DNA from: Eumeta japonica | Taxonomy: Eukaryota > Arthropoda > Insecta > Lepidoptera > Psychidae | DNA length: 64,000 nt | NCBI GenBank assembly: GCA_005406025.1 | Contig: BGZK01000180.1 | Coordinates: forward strand, 496,001-560,000 | Direction: 5' to 3' | Part shown: positions 14,101 through 25,300 of the stretch, piece by piece | Position numbering within the stretch: position 1 is the first letter of the stretch | Layout of the letters: each line of letters opens with the position of its first letter | Program-made: the position numbers and the translations under genes | Notes under the pieces: generated by a model | Databases searched by the model: none | What the model saw: only the letters and a program-made list of their open reading frames with translations | What the model was told of the DNA's origin: nothing

Positions 14101-16554
14101 ACATTAGTTTAAATTTATTTCTAATTATTAATGAATTAGATATGATTTTAGGGAGATGCGGGAGAAGATGGCTCTTAGGTAATTCAAGTTCAATAATAAT
14201 GAAAAGTTTCATATAAAATATGCAGAAAATATTATTAGATGTTGCTTGGTTTTGTTTTAATAATTCAGATTATTTTATTGTTTTAGTTATCATGAGATGG
14301 TAGAGGTATAAATTCAGAATGGAAGCTTTAACTAATAGCTCTACTATTTAGAATCAGCTCAAAAAACCACTATCCATTCAACAATCTCAATAGAAAATTT
14401 GTAAGGGGTAGGACATGCCAGTAGATTTGGATAACTGTAGTTACGTTTCGAATATAGACACAACATTAAGGCATTAAGAAGTTTTGAGCTAGGAGGACAC
14501 TATTTAATTTTTAAGACGTTAACGCATATGCCTGCAATACCTATCTCAGGGCACGAGGTTCCTGAATAAGATAGTATGTAGAATGCTAATATACAGCGCT
14601 AACCATTTTAATATTTCTAAAAATTAATATTTTTTAATATTAAAATGGTTTAATATTACTACCCAACCGATTTTAATAGATGTCTGCTTCTGGACCAGTA
14701 TCCAGAAGATTAAATTAAGAAACTATGTAGCAAAAATTTTTTTTTATTCCTCAGATGGGATTTAGTCAGAAGAGAGCTTCTTCTTACTTCACGAAAAACC
14801 GACGAAGGTTTTAATAAATTTATATATAAAACTAAAATGTTAACTGAAATACAACTAAAACTAGCGCTTTAAGGTTTATAATTATTCCCTAAAACAGGAA
14901 TTAAGTATGAAGAGAACTATGGAACAAAAAAATGGGACTCCTGAAATTCTTAGAAACTTCATTCAATAAAATAATGTACAGATTGTCACGAATAATATTA
15001 TGAAAAATACATTATAAATTCGAGGAATTTTTCTTTTAGGGTTACTAAGCTGATTATTGAGAATGAAGTACAAACTCTTTGGAACCAAAAAAGTAAATAC
15101 TGGCTGGTAAGGCTGGAATGTTGATTATATTTAAAAAAAGAAATTAATTTGAATAAAAAATGTTTTTTAAATGCAAGGTTTTATTTGCAGTCTGTCGTAG
15201 TGTGTTTTGAAAATGAAAAAAAAGAATAGCGCGCTGTTATTAAGCGTCAGTGCTTGAAAAATTTCACTATAGAACAAGTTAAACAAGACTTACAACATGG
15301 TTATGGACTAAATGCTCTACTGTATTCTACAGCTGCCCGTTGGTGCGCCGAATTTAAACGTGGAAGAACAACCACTTAAAATGACCCTCGATCGGGTCGT
15401 CCAACAGCCATAGTGAGCGAAGAAATTGTAAAAAAAATCGAAAAAATTGATTTAGCAAATTGTTGTGCCACGTACGGTTTATAGTTGAAGAAATTAAGAT
15501 TTCGATTGCTAGTCTGCATAGCATTTTACACAAACATTTGAGGATGTAAAGAGTATCCACACACACATAGGTTCGTAAAATGCTTAATGATGCATAAAAC
15601 AATCCGGTCTGAACATATCTCGAGTCTTGTGAAACTGTTACAATAAGATTTCGATAGTTTTTTGGCTAGAAATACAATTATTTATAAAATGGTGAAGTGT
15701 GGCTTTTAATTAAATTAAAAATTTAAATTATAGTCAGTGAATTGGAAAAGACCCATAAGAAATTTAAGGCGCGTGGTTCTGCCGGTAAGATTACGGCCTC
15801 TCTTTCCTGCGAGAGTAAACGGGTGGTTATAACAGAATAGCTAGACCGCGGACCTACGGTTAAGACCTCTTTGTATGTAGACCAATTAAAAAATTTGTTT
15901 TACGAAATTCTAAAAAAAACGGCGAGGAAAACTAGCAAAATGTTTTGTTCGGTCGAGACTGTGCCTCGCTTTGGACCTGCGGGTCCGCTGTAGCTATTGT
16001 TGCGATTTGAGATACTAGCTTCTAAATATTTGAGCATCCTCCACATTCACCAGACCCTGTCCCTAGCGATTTTTACCTCTTTCCAAAGTTGAAGGACTAT
16101 ATGAATGGACAGAGATTTGAAGATGATGAAGCAGTAGTCGCTGCAGTGGGGGAATTTTCAGGGGCTCAGGATGAAGAGTTTTTCAAGAAAAGAATTTCAA
16201 GCTCATAAAACTGATATACCAAGTGTGTTATGCTATAAGGCGACTATATCAAAAAACAAAATAACATTTAACAAAAGTTACCTATATCATACTCATTCTC
16301 ACTTTTTATTGAATGCTTCTCGACCTAGGCAAATAGTCTACCATCGCACAATGTATACATTTTATATTTTTGTCACAGGTTCACGTTTCGCAATAACGGA
16401 AATTAAGATCATGGTGTTCGACCTGATTAGGCATTTCGAACTATCTCCGGCATCCAAGACTAGAGTGCCGGCCGAGCTGGATCCGTCAAGCGCTTTTGCT
16501 ATGCGCATGCTGGGAGGACACTGGATTAGAATAAGGATTAGAGCTGATCAATGA
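2162..16554 (+). CDS. Cytochrome P450, CYP9 family, gene 1 (10 coding exons, 532 aa)
   Basis: Predicted microsomal monooxygenase. Coding exons: 2162-2361, 3407-3567, 5142-5279, 5420-5622, 10350-10485, 10591-10683, 12540-12761, 12889-12989, 13119-13287, 16379-16554. All introns are GT/AG, and the sum is 1599 nt with no stop. An N-terminal membrane anchor covers about residues 3-20. Helix C has WRDMR (124-128), helix I AGFDSVS (327-333), helix K ESLRKWPP (from 385), then PERF (447-450) and the heme loop FGIGPRNCIG with ligand Cys473. The length fits CYP9 proteins, and automated labels would probably read 'cytochrome P450 9e2-like'. Oddities: helix I carries Ser331 where the conserved Thr is usual, and the hinge reads LPPAVILG, without the third proline of PPxP. 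The 4.7-kb intron 4 and 3.1-kb intron 9 are filled with repeats. Family assignment is strong; the substrate is unknown. Confidence 0.93.
3005..3270 (-). repeat. SINE-like repeat with tRNA-like head, in intron 1 of gene 1
   Basis: On the minus strand, 3270 to 3203 reads like a degenerate tRNA. An A-box-like stretch (TAGTTCAGTGGTTAAAG) is followed by a B-box-like GGATTCGATCCTG, about the spacing of a tRNA promoter. Roughly 200 bp of non-coding body follows, to about 3005. This layout suits a SINE. The GC content and word use differ sharply from the surrounding AT-rich intron. A more decayed relative of the head may lie at 25486-25552. It could instead be another non-autonomous lepidopteran repeat that only resembles a tRNA. 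Confidence 0.45.
6635..7130. repeat. Decayed minisatellite, four ~123-bp units, intron 4 of gene 1
   Basis: Four degenerate tandem units begin near 6635, 6760, 6881 and 7001. Each is marked by AATTCC or a similar word, then GC(C/T)TAA, a GCTAGGAT-like word, a TATGGAATTC-like word and a CTTCTG word. The period is about 120-125 bp. Divergence between units is high, so the array is old. No function is suggested. Confidence 0.55.
7100..7400. repeat. ~110-bp tandem repeat block, intron 4 of gene 1
   Basis: Units share the words AAAAGGTTTT(G/A)CC(G/A)(G/A)TCTTAAT, then ACATGTGATTGCAC and GATAGGC. Copies are seen around 7110, 7200 and 7310, and a single dispersed relative lies at about 8205-8275. 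This pattern resembles the tail regions of non-autonomous lepidopteran repeats. It abuts the preceding minisatellite. Confidence 0.5.
7440..8193 (+). repeat. Dispersed non-coding repeat, copy A
   Basis: About 750 bp align from end to end with a second copy at 49285-50645. Shared landmarks in order are a GTCCGTCCGTCCTTA word, AAATATTTCTAG followed by an AGAGGG/AGGGG word, GTAACA.AAGCTG, AATAATCGC.CCGAAA, TGACGCTTAATAAATA, CTCTTTTGCT and finally TTGGCCAGTTTTTT. There is no open reading frame. Inside this copy a 27-bp segment is duplicated (7852-7878 and 7889-7915). It is likely a non-autonomous transposon of unknown class. Confidence 0.65.
8460..9122 (+). repeat. GA-rich 'GGAATCG' repeat ending in CTAG, possible Helitron-type element
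   Basis: The first part (8520-8640) has the words ACCGATTCTAAAA twice. The second part (8700-9050) is a string of degenerate GGAATCG/GAGCGGGA words. The right end reads CCGCGGGCGGAAGCTAG, and elements ending in CTAG with such a GC-rich tail are common in moths and butterflies. A diverged relative is at 45400-45790, and short related stretches lie at 520-590, 4110-4190 (opposite strand) and 20630-20710. The 93-codon open frame at 8840-9121 is low-complexity and not a believable gene. The Helitron link is inference. Confidence 0.45.
9947..10020 (-). tRNA. tRNA-Ile(AAT)-like, probably a pseudogene
   Basis: The minus strand folds as a 74-nt cloverleaf. It has 5' GGCCCAT, a paired D arm, and an anticodon stem TCGTG/CGCGA around the loop CTAATAA with anticodon AAT. 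A variable loop AGGTC and a T loop TTCGATC follow. Internal promoter boxes are recognisable. The 5' half is almost perfect tRNA-Ile, but the 3' side is damaged. Three of seven acceptor pairs and at least one T-stem pair are lost, since the 3' acceptor strand reads ATAAACC. It is probably a decayed gene or the head of a tRNA-derived repeat. It lies inside intron 4 of gene 1, opposite to transcription. Confidence 0.6.
13440..13990 (-). mobile_element. mariner transposase relic in intron 9 of gene 1
   Basis: On the minus strand, broken frames give ordered mariner transposase pieces. These are an HFKKAGFTKKSQYSGLTRAH segment, then NETEVFLKRVITD (usual ..NETEPFLKR.ITGDEKW), YELLLLGKTISSDLHYQQ, HDNARTH and finally FHLLRSFQNSV. 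The catalytic DD(34)D triad is damaged: the TGDEKW box reads TDNQN. The nucleotide sequence of the 3' part closely resembles the copy at 44640-45112, so both belong to one family. Stops and frameshifts make it inactive. Confidence 0.75.
15220..16210 (+). mobile_element. mariner transposase relic, second copy in intron 9 of gene 1
   Basis: Plus-strand pieces match a mariner transposase. Near 15330-15430 there is WCAEFKRGRTTT, a stop, then NDPRSGRPTAIVSEEIVKKI. Near 16030-16190 there is EHPPHSPDPVPSDFYLFPKL, then GQRFEDDEAVVAAV and a DEEFFKK tail. The middle, including the first catalytic Asp, is not recognisable and may have been replaced. This lineage differs from the mariner at 13440-13990 and points the opposite way. 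The last P450 exon starts only about 170 nt after it ends. Confidence 0.7.
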
Positions 16555-16855
16555 AAATAATATTTATATAGCTATTAATAATTTATGAATTGCGAAAATT
16601 GTAATCTATTTTACTATAGTAGGAAAACTGCAATTTGACCAATACAGAAGTATAATATTAAAAAAAAATCGTAGATTCTAGAAAATATTCATATTTTAAA
16701 TAACTTGTTATTAGATCAACAAGCACTGTAATACTGTTTTGAACTGAACATAAATAATTTTAAAACTAAAGGTTTCAAAGAACAAATTTTCCTTTCGTCT
16801 GTTCTAGAAATTGTTATCTTATTGGCAAATTAGCCATTAGCATAACTAAATACTA

Positions 16856-16861
16856 AATAAA
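16856..16861 (+). terminator. Candidate polyadenylation signal of gene 1
   Basis: An AATAAA hexamer lies about 300 nt after the gene 1 stop codon in an AT-rich 3' region, followed by a T-rich stretch. The position is reasonable for a 3' UTR, but such hexamers are frequent by chance in this composition. Confidence 0.35.
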
Positions 16862-19800
16862 GGAATCAATATGTTACTATATAGTGTCATTTTATTTCAT
16901 AATTAATACATTAAAAGAAATATTATTAACAAGGCACTTTATTTCTGGGTTGTTCGTGCGCAATTTAATAGAACTCTTGTACTATATATAAAATTCTAAT
17001 GCGTTGAATACCCGTAGGCGCGTTTTTTTCTTATTTATTCGTTTCTATTAACTTTTGGTACTCTTGTCATTGTTTTTATTTACATAACATCCTAATATTT
17101 TATATATATCTACGTAATTAGTGATTGCATAAGATCTCTTGACATTTGTTAAGACAGAGGCCTGTTCCAGGTAAACGAATGGAAGGATATCGTAGATTTA
17201 ATAATAGTAAACATATAATACGCATATAAAATGATATATTTTGTATGCTTCGAGAATGGAATTGTAAATACGTTTGTGTATGGTGTTCAGATTACTTCTA
17301 TTTGACGGGAAGTTTATTCATTTGTGGTTAATTTCTTTCAAGCTCACGAAAAATTATAATGGTGAATTCTGCATTTTAAAAAAGTCCATCTGAACCGTTA
17401 ATGGCATGTGAAATTCTCAACATGCATTAGGGCAAGTGACAAGTATAGTCATTACTTAATTTAGAGTAGTCGTGATAATAAAATAAGGAAATACCGCAAA
17501 AGAATTAAGGTCTAACTCACACTGAGTGACCTGAATTGATGAACCTATTACTACGCGGTTTTAAAAGGAATGCAGGAAAGAAAAAAAGGAAGAAGGGGAG
17601 AAATAAAAAAAGAAAAATAAGACAGAGAAACATTTTCTACTCAACATCAGGTGTTTAAATTATTTTTAAATAATTTAGAATTTACCTCAGATTCGGAAAT
17701 ACAAGAAAAGGAAGAACCGCGAAGGAATTCTAGGCTTTTTTTTTGAGAGCTAACACTTAAATCTCTTGAATCCATGTTCAAGCTCCTTGTTTTTTTAATG
17801 TAATACAACATCGATATAATAATAGTTTTTTTTTCGTGAGCTGTAACAGTAACCTATAAATAATTATTTACCCAAAAAGTATAAAGGAACTAAATAAATT
17901 GTCATCATATGTTCTCTTTTGTATTTATATTATAGCACATTATATTACGTTACGCATTCGTGATTTATGTACCTAGATGACATTTTTATAAATATCTTGA
18001 TATTTCGTAAATATAGTGATTTTCACTTGCTGACGCTTGTAAGTGAAAACCAGATTTTTGAGTCTGTATTATTTAACTGAATTTTCCCAGCCTAATCCAA
18101 TTAAAAAAAAATACAGCGAAATTTATTGCTCGTAAAGTTTATGAAGTCAGTTTCTATCTGCTTTTGTTGAACTATTCATGTTTCATTATTTTGCGATTTT
18201 ACGTGGCTTTCATGACAGTTATAGTTTCCGATACATTATTCATACATTATTCTGTTTTTAACATGCTATAAGTCTTTAATAAGCGAAACAACCGTTAATA
18301 TTTGTGGAACTAACACACGCTGAAATATGTTGGTAGAACCGTATGCCAACTCTTTTCACCAACACGTTAAAAAACATGATTGATCTCTGTATGGCAGTAC
18401 TAAGTCCACACCAGTATCACATAGCAAAGGTAAGTTATATAATACGCGCATCATTTCCTTCGAGAGAATGACCATCAAAATTTTGCAACAGAGAAGTTTA
18501 TCGATCATTAACCACTGAAATAATAAAAATATCTTTTGACGACGTAAATCTCTTTGGGCTTATGATAAATTATGACGCCATTATAATAAATAATTTTCCT
18601 CAGTTTTTGATTTCTCCTTGCAAAATATTACATTGACTCCCTTGGGTTATAATGAGAATACTCAAATGAACCATAAAAACTTGTGATTGCTCCGTAGAAA
18701 CCATGAAAACCAATAATAAAAGTGCTACGATAGGTGACCTAAACGCACAGTAGTGTGTCAGCTAAGTATCGAAAAGAAAGTATTTATTTATATTTGCATT
18801 ATGAGCTACTTTCGACTTCTGTGTTACTAATGAACTAATATGCCACATGCTTGTAATTTCATAGGTTTTAAAAAACCTTTTTAGCTATTAAGTATGAATA
18901 TTGATTTAAGCTGGAAAAAAATATTGTTGATTACACATAATTCTTCGGTATATCAGAGTTTAAAGAAGATATTCTTGAGTTATTAGAGTTTTAAGAGCAC
19001 CATGTTTCATATTCATTGACTTGTTCATGAAAAATATAGGCCATTACTAGGTGACTTTGAAACTTGAAATTTGGCATTAAGATAGATTATTAGAATAAAT
19101 AAAGAGAAAAAAATGCGATAACTAAAAATTGTTTGATGTTTGGTGGAATTGTTGGTGTGATTGCTATTAAGAACCATTGAGGTCATGGATATAAGCTAGT
19201 TTATTAGGTATAAGACGAAAACTTTTGCCAGATCAGAGACACTCAGGAACTTCAAAATCGACACTTCATTTGTAATTCACCTACTATATTTATATTTAAT
19301 TTACAAAGTCTAAAAATATGGATTGGTATATTTATATGCCTTTCTTTCAAAACTAATCCAAGTTATTAGGCAGGTTGTAAAAATATTTAATACGGATGAT
19401 TTCCTTAAAAACAACGTCAAATGTTGCTAATTGAATAAAAATCGATTTAACTGTTTATGAGATATTGTTGAAGAAAAATTTTTGATAAAGTGTTTTTATA
19501 CAATGTTTTTAAGCTACTCTTCAGATAAATTGTAAAATCTAACTAGATATTCTCCTTAAAAGAACAAAATCGATTGTCGAATAATTTATCGAAATCGGTG
19601 GGTTTTTTCGAGAGATATCGTTAACGAAAAATTCTAAAACGAAAAGATAAGAGATTCATGTGTGAAAAGTAACTAAACGGACAAACAGATAACATATATC
19701 GACGTAAACTTTTCGATTTATGTCAATTAATATTGTCTTTTACACACTTTATTTGTTCGGTATATAGTATATAAAACATTGCATATCAAGACGGCGAAAG

Positions 19801-20780
19801 TGTAATTTTTTTCTATTATCCCAGTTAATGCTGAACATTAGCGAGTTGTTAAAAATAAATATATGTAAACTTGTTGGTAAATATCAGTGATATGACTATG
19901 AATACATCAATGGTAATTGCACACAGAAAAAATAATTTTATATGATTGTTCTAATTTTTTTTCGATTTAATACACTCATATAGCTGCTTGTAAATCATTT
20001 GTAATTAATACTCGCACAATACATCAGTGAAATGACAATACACATTCAAATTGGTTAAGCCGTTTCTGAGATTAACGTGCACAAACGTACAGCACAAATA
20101 CACAAAAATTCTAGAACTATTATTATTTGGCCTCGGGAACATAAATAATTATTCATGTAGAGACATCACTCGCTTACGATTTTATCACATGTATAGATGA
20201 TAAGTACTAAAGAACAAATATTTTATTAAACAAGTAATAAGATAAATTTACGGCCAAATTTAAAAACTAACTAAAAGATACAGCAACGCAAGTATGTATG
20301 TACGTGAGTGTTGATTATTCTTAGAAATACATACAATACACACAAGAAATACACACAATTGTTTTCATGTAAGTTCATCCTTTGCTTATTTTTTAGACCA
20401 CATAATTCCAAGTAAAAATACCCTTGCGTGACTCGACTATTATCACATTAATCACCGGCGCCCATCGCTTTAGCGTCTTTATTACGTTAGTTTGCATAAA
20501 CTACGCGTTAAAATCACTTACGTTTTTATACCCACGTTCCTATTACTCACCACTTAACTAAATCACGTCAACATTAGTTTTTTTTTAATTATTTATTTAA
20601 GTTTATTAACAAAAAAGCTTTAAATCGAGAGCCGGGTGGAAATCAAGGTCTCAAAACGGGACCGAAATCCGTATTTAAGACGGGCTGAAACTAAAATCAA
20701 GAACAGGATCAAATTGAATATCATTGATGGCAAGGTCGCTTGATATTTATGCAGCTTCGATAATTTCAGAATTAACGGGT
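16862..20780. other. AT-rich intergenic region, no gene recognised
   Basis: Nearly 4 kb with only short random open frames. Stretches at 19380-19680 and 20040-20130 contain words such as AAGCCGTTTCTGAGATTA, typical of the tails of dispersed lepidopteran repeats, but no coding relic could be read. A GC-richer patch at about 20630-20720 carries weak GGAATC-type repeat words. Confidence 0.4.
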
Positions 20781-20791
20781 CGCTATTGAGA

Positions 20792-20866
20792 CCCGTGGTG
20801 GGCGAGTGGTGGGTGCATTGCTTAAAATCAGAAGCTAATAAGGGGTTCGATGACTGACTACGATCG
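20792..20866 (+). repeat. Possible tRNA-like SINE head
   Basis: An A-box-like word (GGGCGAGTGGTGGG) and a B-box-like word (GGGTTCGATGAC) are spaced as in a tRNA promoter. No full cloverleaf forms and no body is recognised. A 7-bp hairpin, ACGGGTC/GACCCGT, overlaps its start (20775-20796). This is a weak call. Confidence 0.25.
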
Positions 20867-22336
20867 GTAGCCCAATGATTTTTTTAACTAAGATTTTTAC
20901 ATTGAAGCACTTGACTTGTGCCTCAGAATTCGTCAGTATTCTTCATCTTAGATCTATATTATTCTGTTCCATTGAACCAGCGATTGATAAATATATACCA
21001 GAAGGCGATCTCGCAAACAGCCCAAACGATTGCGTTGAAAATATAGAGGCTTGCTTTATAGATCTAGCCATACATGTGATTTTCCCAAAAAAATATTTTA
21101 TTACAAAATTTTGAAATCGTTGCTTTATAGAGCATCAGCTCACACGATTTTGAGATAATTGCATGGCACATATGCTTTTGGTTCTCGACAACAAACATGA
21201 CATAAACTATTTGGCACTATAAATATAAAACGTACACGTATAACGAAGATACAAAAAAATACGTTCAAGGCGACGACGCTGGGAGCTATTACGCGCTCAG
21301 TACACTCTAGCGCCTCGTCCGATTTATACGTGGCGTGCACCGCTTGACGAAAAAATTGTTTGTAAATAATTGTTCGACCATAAGTGCGTATTTACATTTT
21401 ATTGAAATATGTATAAAAACTGGATTATTAAAATAAATACCGTATTATACGTAGCGATTTCATATAATAATATTTAGTCATTGTTTCATAACATTTTTTT
21501 GTGCACATTTGCAATAAAAGTGTTTGTTCATGACCTTTAAGGATCAGCTTGTGCCGGCATTAATAGTGAATCGTGAAAATAGGCAAAAACACCAGTAAAG
21601 TGTGGATTAGGATTATACACGAGAGGGTTTCGTAGCTATATATAATAATCGTTTCAATTTTACGTCTTATTTACTCATTGGCGAACGGATCACCGTGGCA
21701 CGACATTTCATAGAGTTTTATGAAATCATTGAATTTGTTATACTGTAGAATTAGACAAAGCTTAAAAAATTATTGTCAATTTTTTATATATAATAGTTTT
21801 ATTTTTATAATAGGTGTACTTGTCTCTAATTCGTTTATCGATTCGAACTTTCTCGCCAAAGCTGACAAGTATTTCCGAAGATAGTAAGGGAAGTGTTATG
21901 TTTTATCGTTGAATTTTACATACTACCCGAACAGAATAAAAATATTTTTAGAGAAAAAGAAAATTATAATGCTTTGATATATATATTTGTGCACATTCTA
22001 AATATAATTTTAACTACAACAAAGAATAAAATGTGGAATATATATACCTACTTAGCTATAATGAATCGCAACTCTAAGGTTAAGAGAATAAAATTAGTAG
22101 TGTTTTTTTTTTAATTTTAAATTTTAATCCTTTTTCAACTTCAATTCTAAAATTTGGTTTAAAATATGTTTATAACTAATAATGTGTCATGTCATCATAG
22201 AATTGACACGTTTGTAATAAATATTTTGTAATAATTTGTTGATCAACGACTCCATAATAGTTGCTTATTTGACCTCGACCCTTCATAATTATTTTTTGTA
22301 TCCGTAGTAATGATTTAAACGGAATTTCTTTTAGGA

Positions 22337-25300
22337 ATGTATATGTTAATATGGGGATGCGTGTTACTCGTAATGCTGTATATTTACTTAAACAAGAAGC
22401 ATTCTTACTTCAAAAACCACGAAATCAACCACTTGCCGCCCGTACTCATTTTTGGTAATATAATGAAACCTATTTTGAAAGTGCGACATTTCGTTGAAAA
22501 TATGAACAGATTATACTTCTCCTTTCCTGAAGACAGGTACGATAAATATTAATATTTATATTATATTCAAGCTTTTGATACGATACATTTAGCTCTTATA
22601 ATTACGTTGCAATAATGTTTTTTATGTTAAAGCGAGAGCAGGACTAGGTTAAATCGAGTTAAGGGTTGAAAAGGAGATCGCTTAAAATAAAAGATGAAAG
22701 AAATTGTTCTATGCCATGCGGCGATACCTAGGACAAAAGCTGGTATATCAACTATTTAGAAGATGCAATTTTAAGTAAACAGGCGGTCAGAGGATGCCTG
22801 TTCCGAGACATTGCTCGCATTAAATTCGATTAGAAGATTAAGTAAATAAAAAAAAAGGAAAACAAGTTTTGCATAATACATATAATTTGACAAAAATTAG
22901 GATTTAAAATACAATATATCTTAGTTGAACGGTAAATAGAGCGAATGTAGATTTCGGTTATAAATTGGGATATTATACAGATGTGTTCATGGAGTTATTC
23001 CATGGAAGAGGTCAAACATGTCGTCTTTGCATTTCTGTTGCCAACAACAATCCTTTTCATACTTCGTCGGAGTGCTGACGGCTATCATAATAAAAATATG
23101 AACGCATATTCATTTGTTTACTTGATGTGCCATTGTCATTAAGCCATGTAAATACATATAAAAAAATAATTCACTTTAATGATTCATATAAATTATGCAT
23201 GGCTAATGCTTTCTTACTTAGATTTTGACAAATAGAAGCGATAGAAGCTTTAAATAAGCGTTGCTATTGTTTATTTCCAAATTGGTTCTTTAGATTAGAC
23301 ACACAAAAAGGAGTAAACAATGAAAGCGAACGCCCAAATCGCGTAATACTATGTTTTTAGATTTCATAACTTATCAATTTATCAACCTATTACCTAGTGA
23401 ATTATGAATAAACCAATTCCTAATCCAAATTTAAACATTCCTCAGGTTCGTAGGAAACTATGATTTTATAAATCCGACGGTGATGATACGCGACCCGGAA
23501 CTGCTGAGGCTGGTCTGCGTCAAGGACTTTGACTATTTTAGCGACCATCGCACTTTTACCAGTAAAAATGATCCCGTGTTCGCTAAAAGTTTATTTGGAC
23601 TAAAAGGTTAGTTACGTATTTATTTCGTTTTGACCAAGCTCCATAAAGAAGTTGGTAAAAATAATATTAGATATACAATACTACTATGTTTTAAATCGTG
23701 GAGCAGGTATATGTGTAAAATTACAATAAACAATATTTATTTCATTGAGCAGAGGGAGCTTCATGTAATGGAGTAAATGTTGGAGTTTTATAAAAAAAAA
23801 AAAATTAAAAAAAAATGTGAGTTATTAATTATTATACATAAATTAATTATTGATTTCGTTTTAACTAAATTAAAAAATAAGAATATTAATTATTACTTAA
23901 TATAATGTTTACGTTTAAATCTCCATTATTATGAAATTGATGTATGCTGTCAAAAATGTTAAAATAATATGAACAAGGTTAGTGTATAACTGTACTCGTA
24001 TACCGCAATAACCATATTGGTTGATTTACATTTCGGATTTCTATTAGAAATGGGTAATCCTATTAGAGATAGGTTTTATTTCTATTTGAAAGACAAGCAG
24101 AATGACCCATCAAAATAACTTGTCTTTTTTAAAATATTTAAATTTAGTGTTAAATTTATTCTTACCATTATTACGTTTATTAAAATTTCAACGTGCCTCA
24201 TATATATCTTTCAATTTTTTTTAAGTGTTTCTTAATCACCTAGCTAAGTTTTAGTACTCTATTAAATAATGTATCTCTTGTACTTTCAATTTCTAAAATA
24301 TTGTTTTTAAAAGTTATTAATTCTAAATATATCAAGATATTTTTTCGTGATAAAAATTTTACTAATTTAAAAATTTCAGGTACAATGATGCCTCGCTATT
24401 CTTTACTTAGTTCTGCATTTATGTAATTAAATATCATGAAGAAGTGTTGAGTTAATTTTTTCGGTGCTTCAAATATCTACTTAAAAACGTCTAACAGCTC
24501 TCGGACTACTCGGAAATGTTACCATTTGGCACCAAGGAGGTTTTTTCCTTGCATTTGTGTACTGACTAGTCAGCTAACGAGGCAGAGCACAAGAAAACTC
24601 TCACATCATCTGAGGTCCATGGATGGATTTACCCAAGTCTACTACTCTCAAGCCTGCGTTTACATACAGTTTTCCTGTTCCCGTTGCAGCAGATTTCGTA
24701 AATGATTTTACACTTTCATTTCGGCACTTTCTTCGCAACTATTATATCTATGCAGATAATTTGCACCGCTCTCAACAACCGAAACAGTTGACCTTCATTC
24801 GCATGATGGTCGGCAGAGCCATAATATTCCTCAGCATGGCAATGAATCATGTGCTGCACCCCAGGCAGACCAAATTCAACTCCTACAGCAAACTAGTCTG
24901 ATATATTTGGAGTTACGGTTAATGTGAATGGTGTGCATTTGGGCTGAAATATGCACAAAAGACGGGAGCGGATAGACCTAACGAGTAAAAGCCAAGAGAG
25001 ATCTGAGACGTTTTCATTAGTGATATCAAAATTTTACGTCGTAAAAATATCCATGTGGAATCAAATATATTAGAAGACCTGAATGCAGATGTTGAAAAAA
25101 ATTAAGAACTGGCAATGGCTTGTTAAAGCGGAGTGTATTAGAAGGAGATAACCTTTACCTGTTGTACAGCTAGGTCATAACAAAAAACCAATAAAACCCT
25201 CCCTTTCTATCAAGTTTTGTGTAATCTTCGTTTAATTTATTTAATTTTTATATTTGCCTGTAAATCATAAAAAAAATTGTTGTGCCAGATTTTTTAAGAG

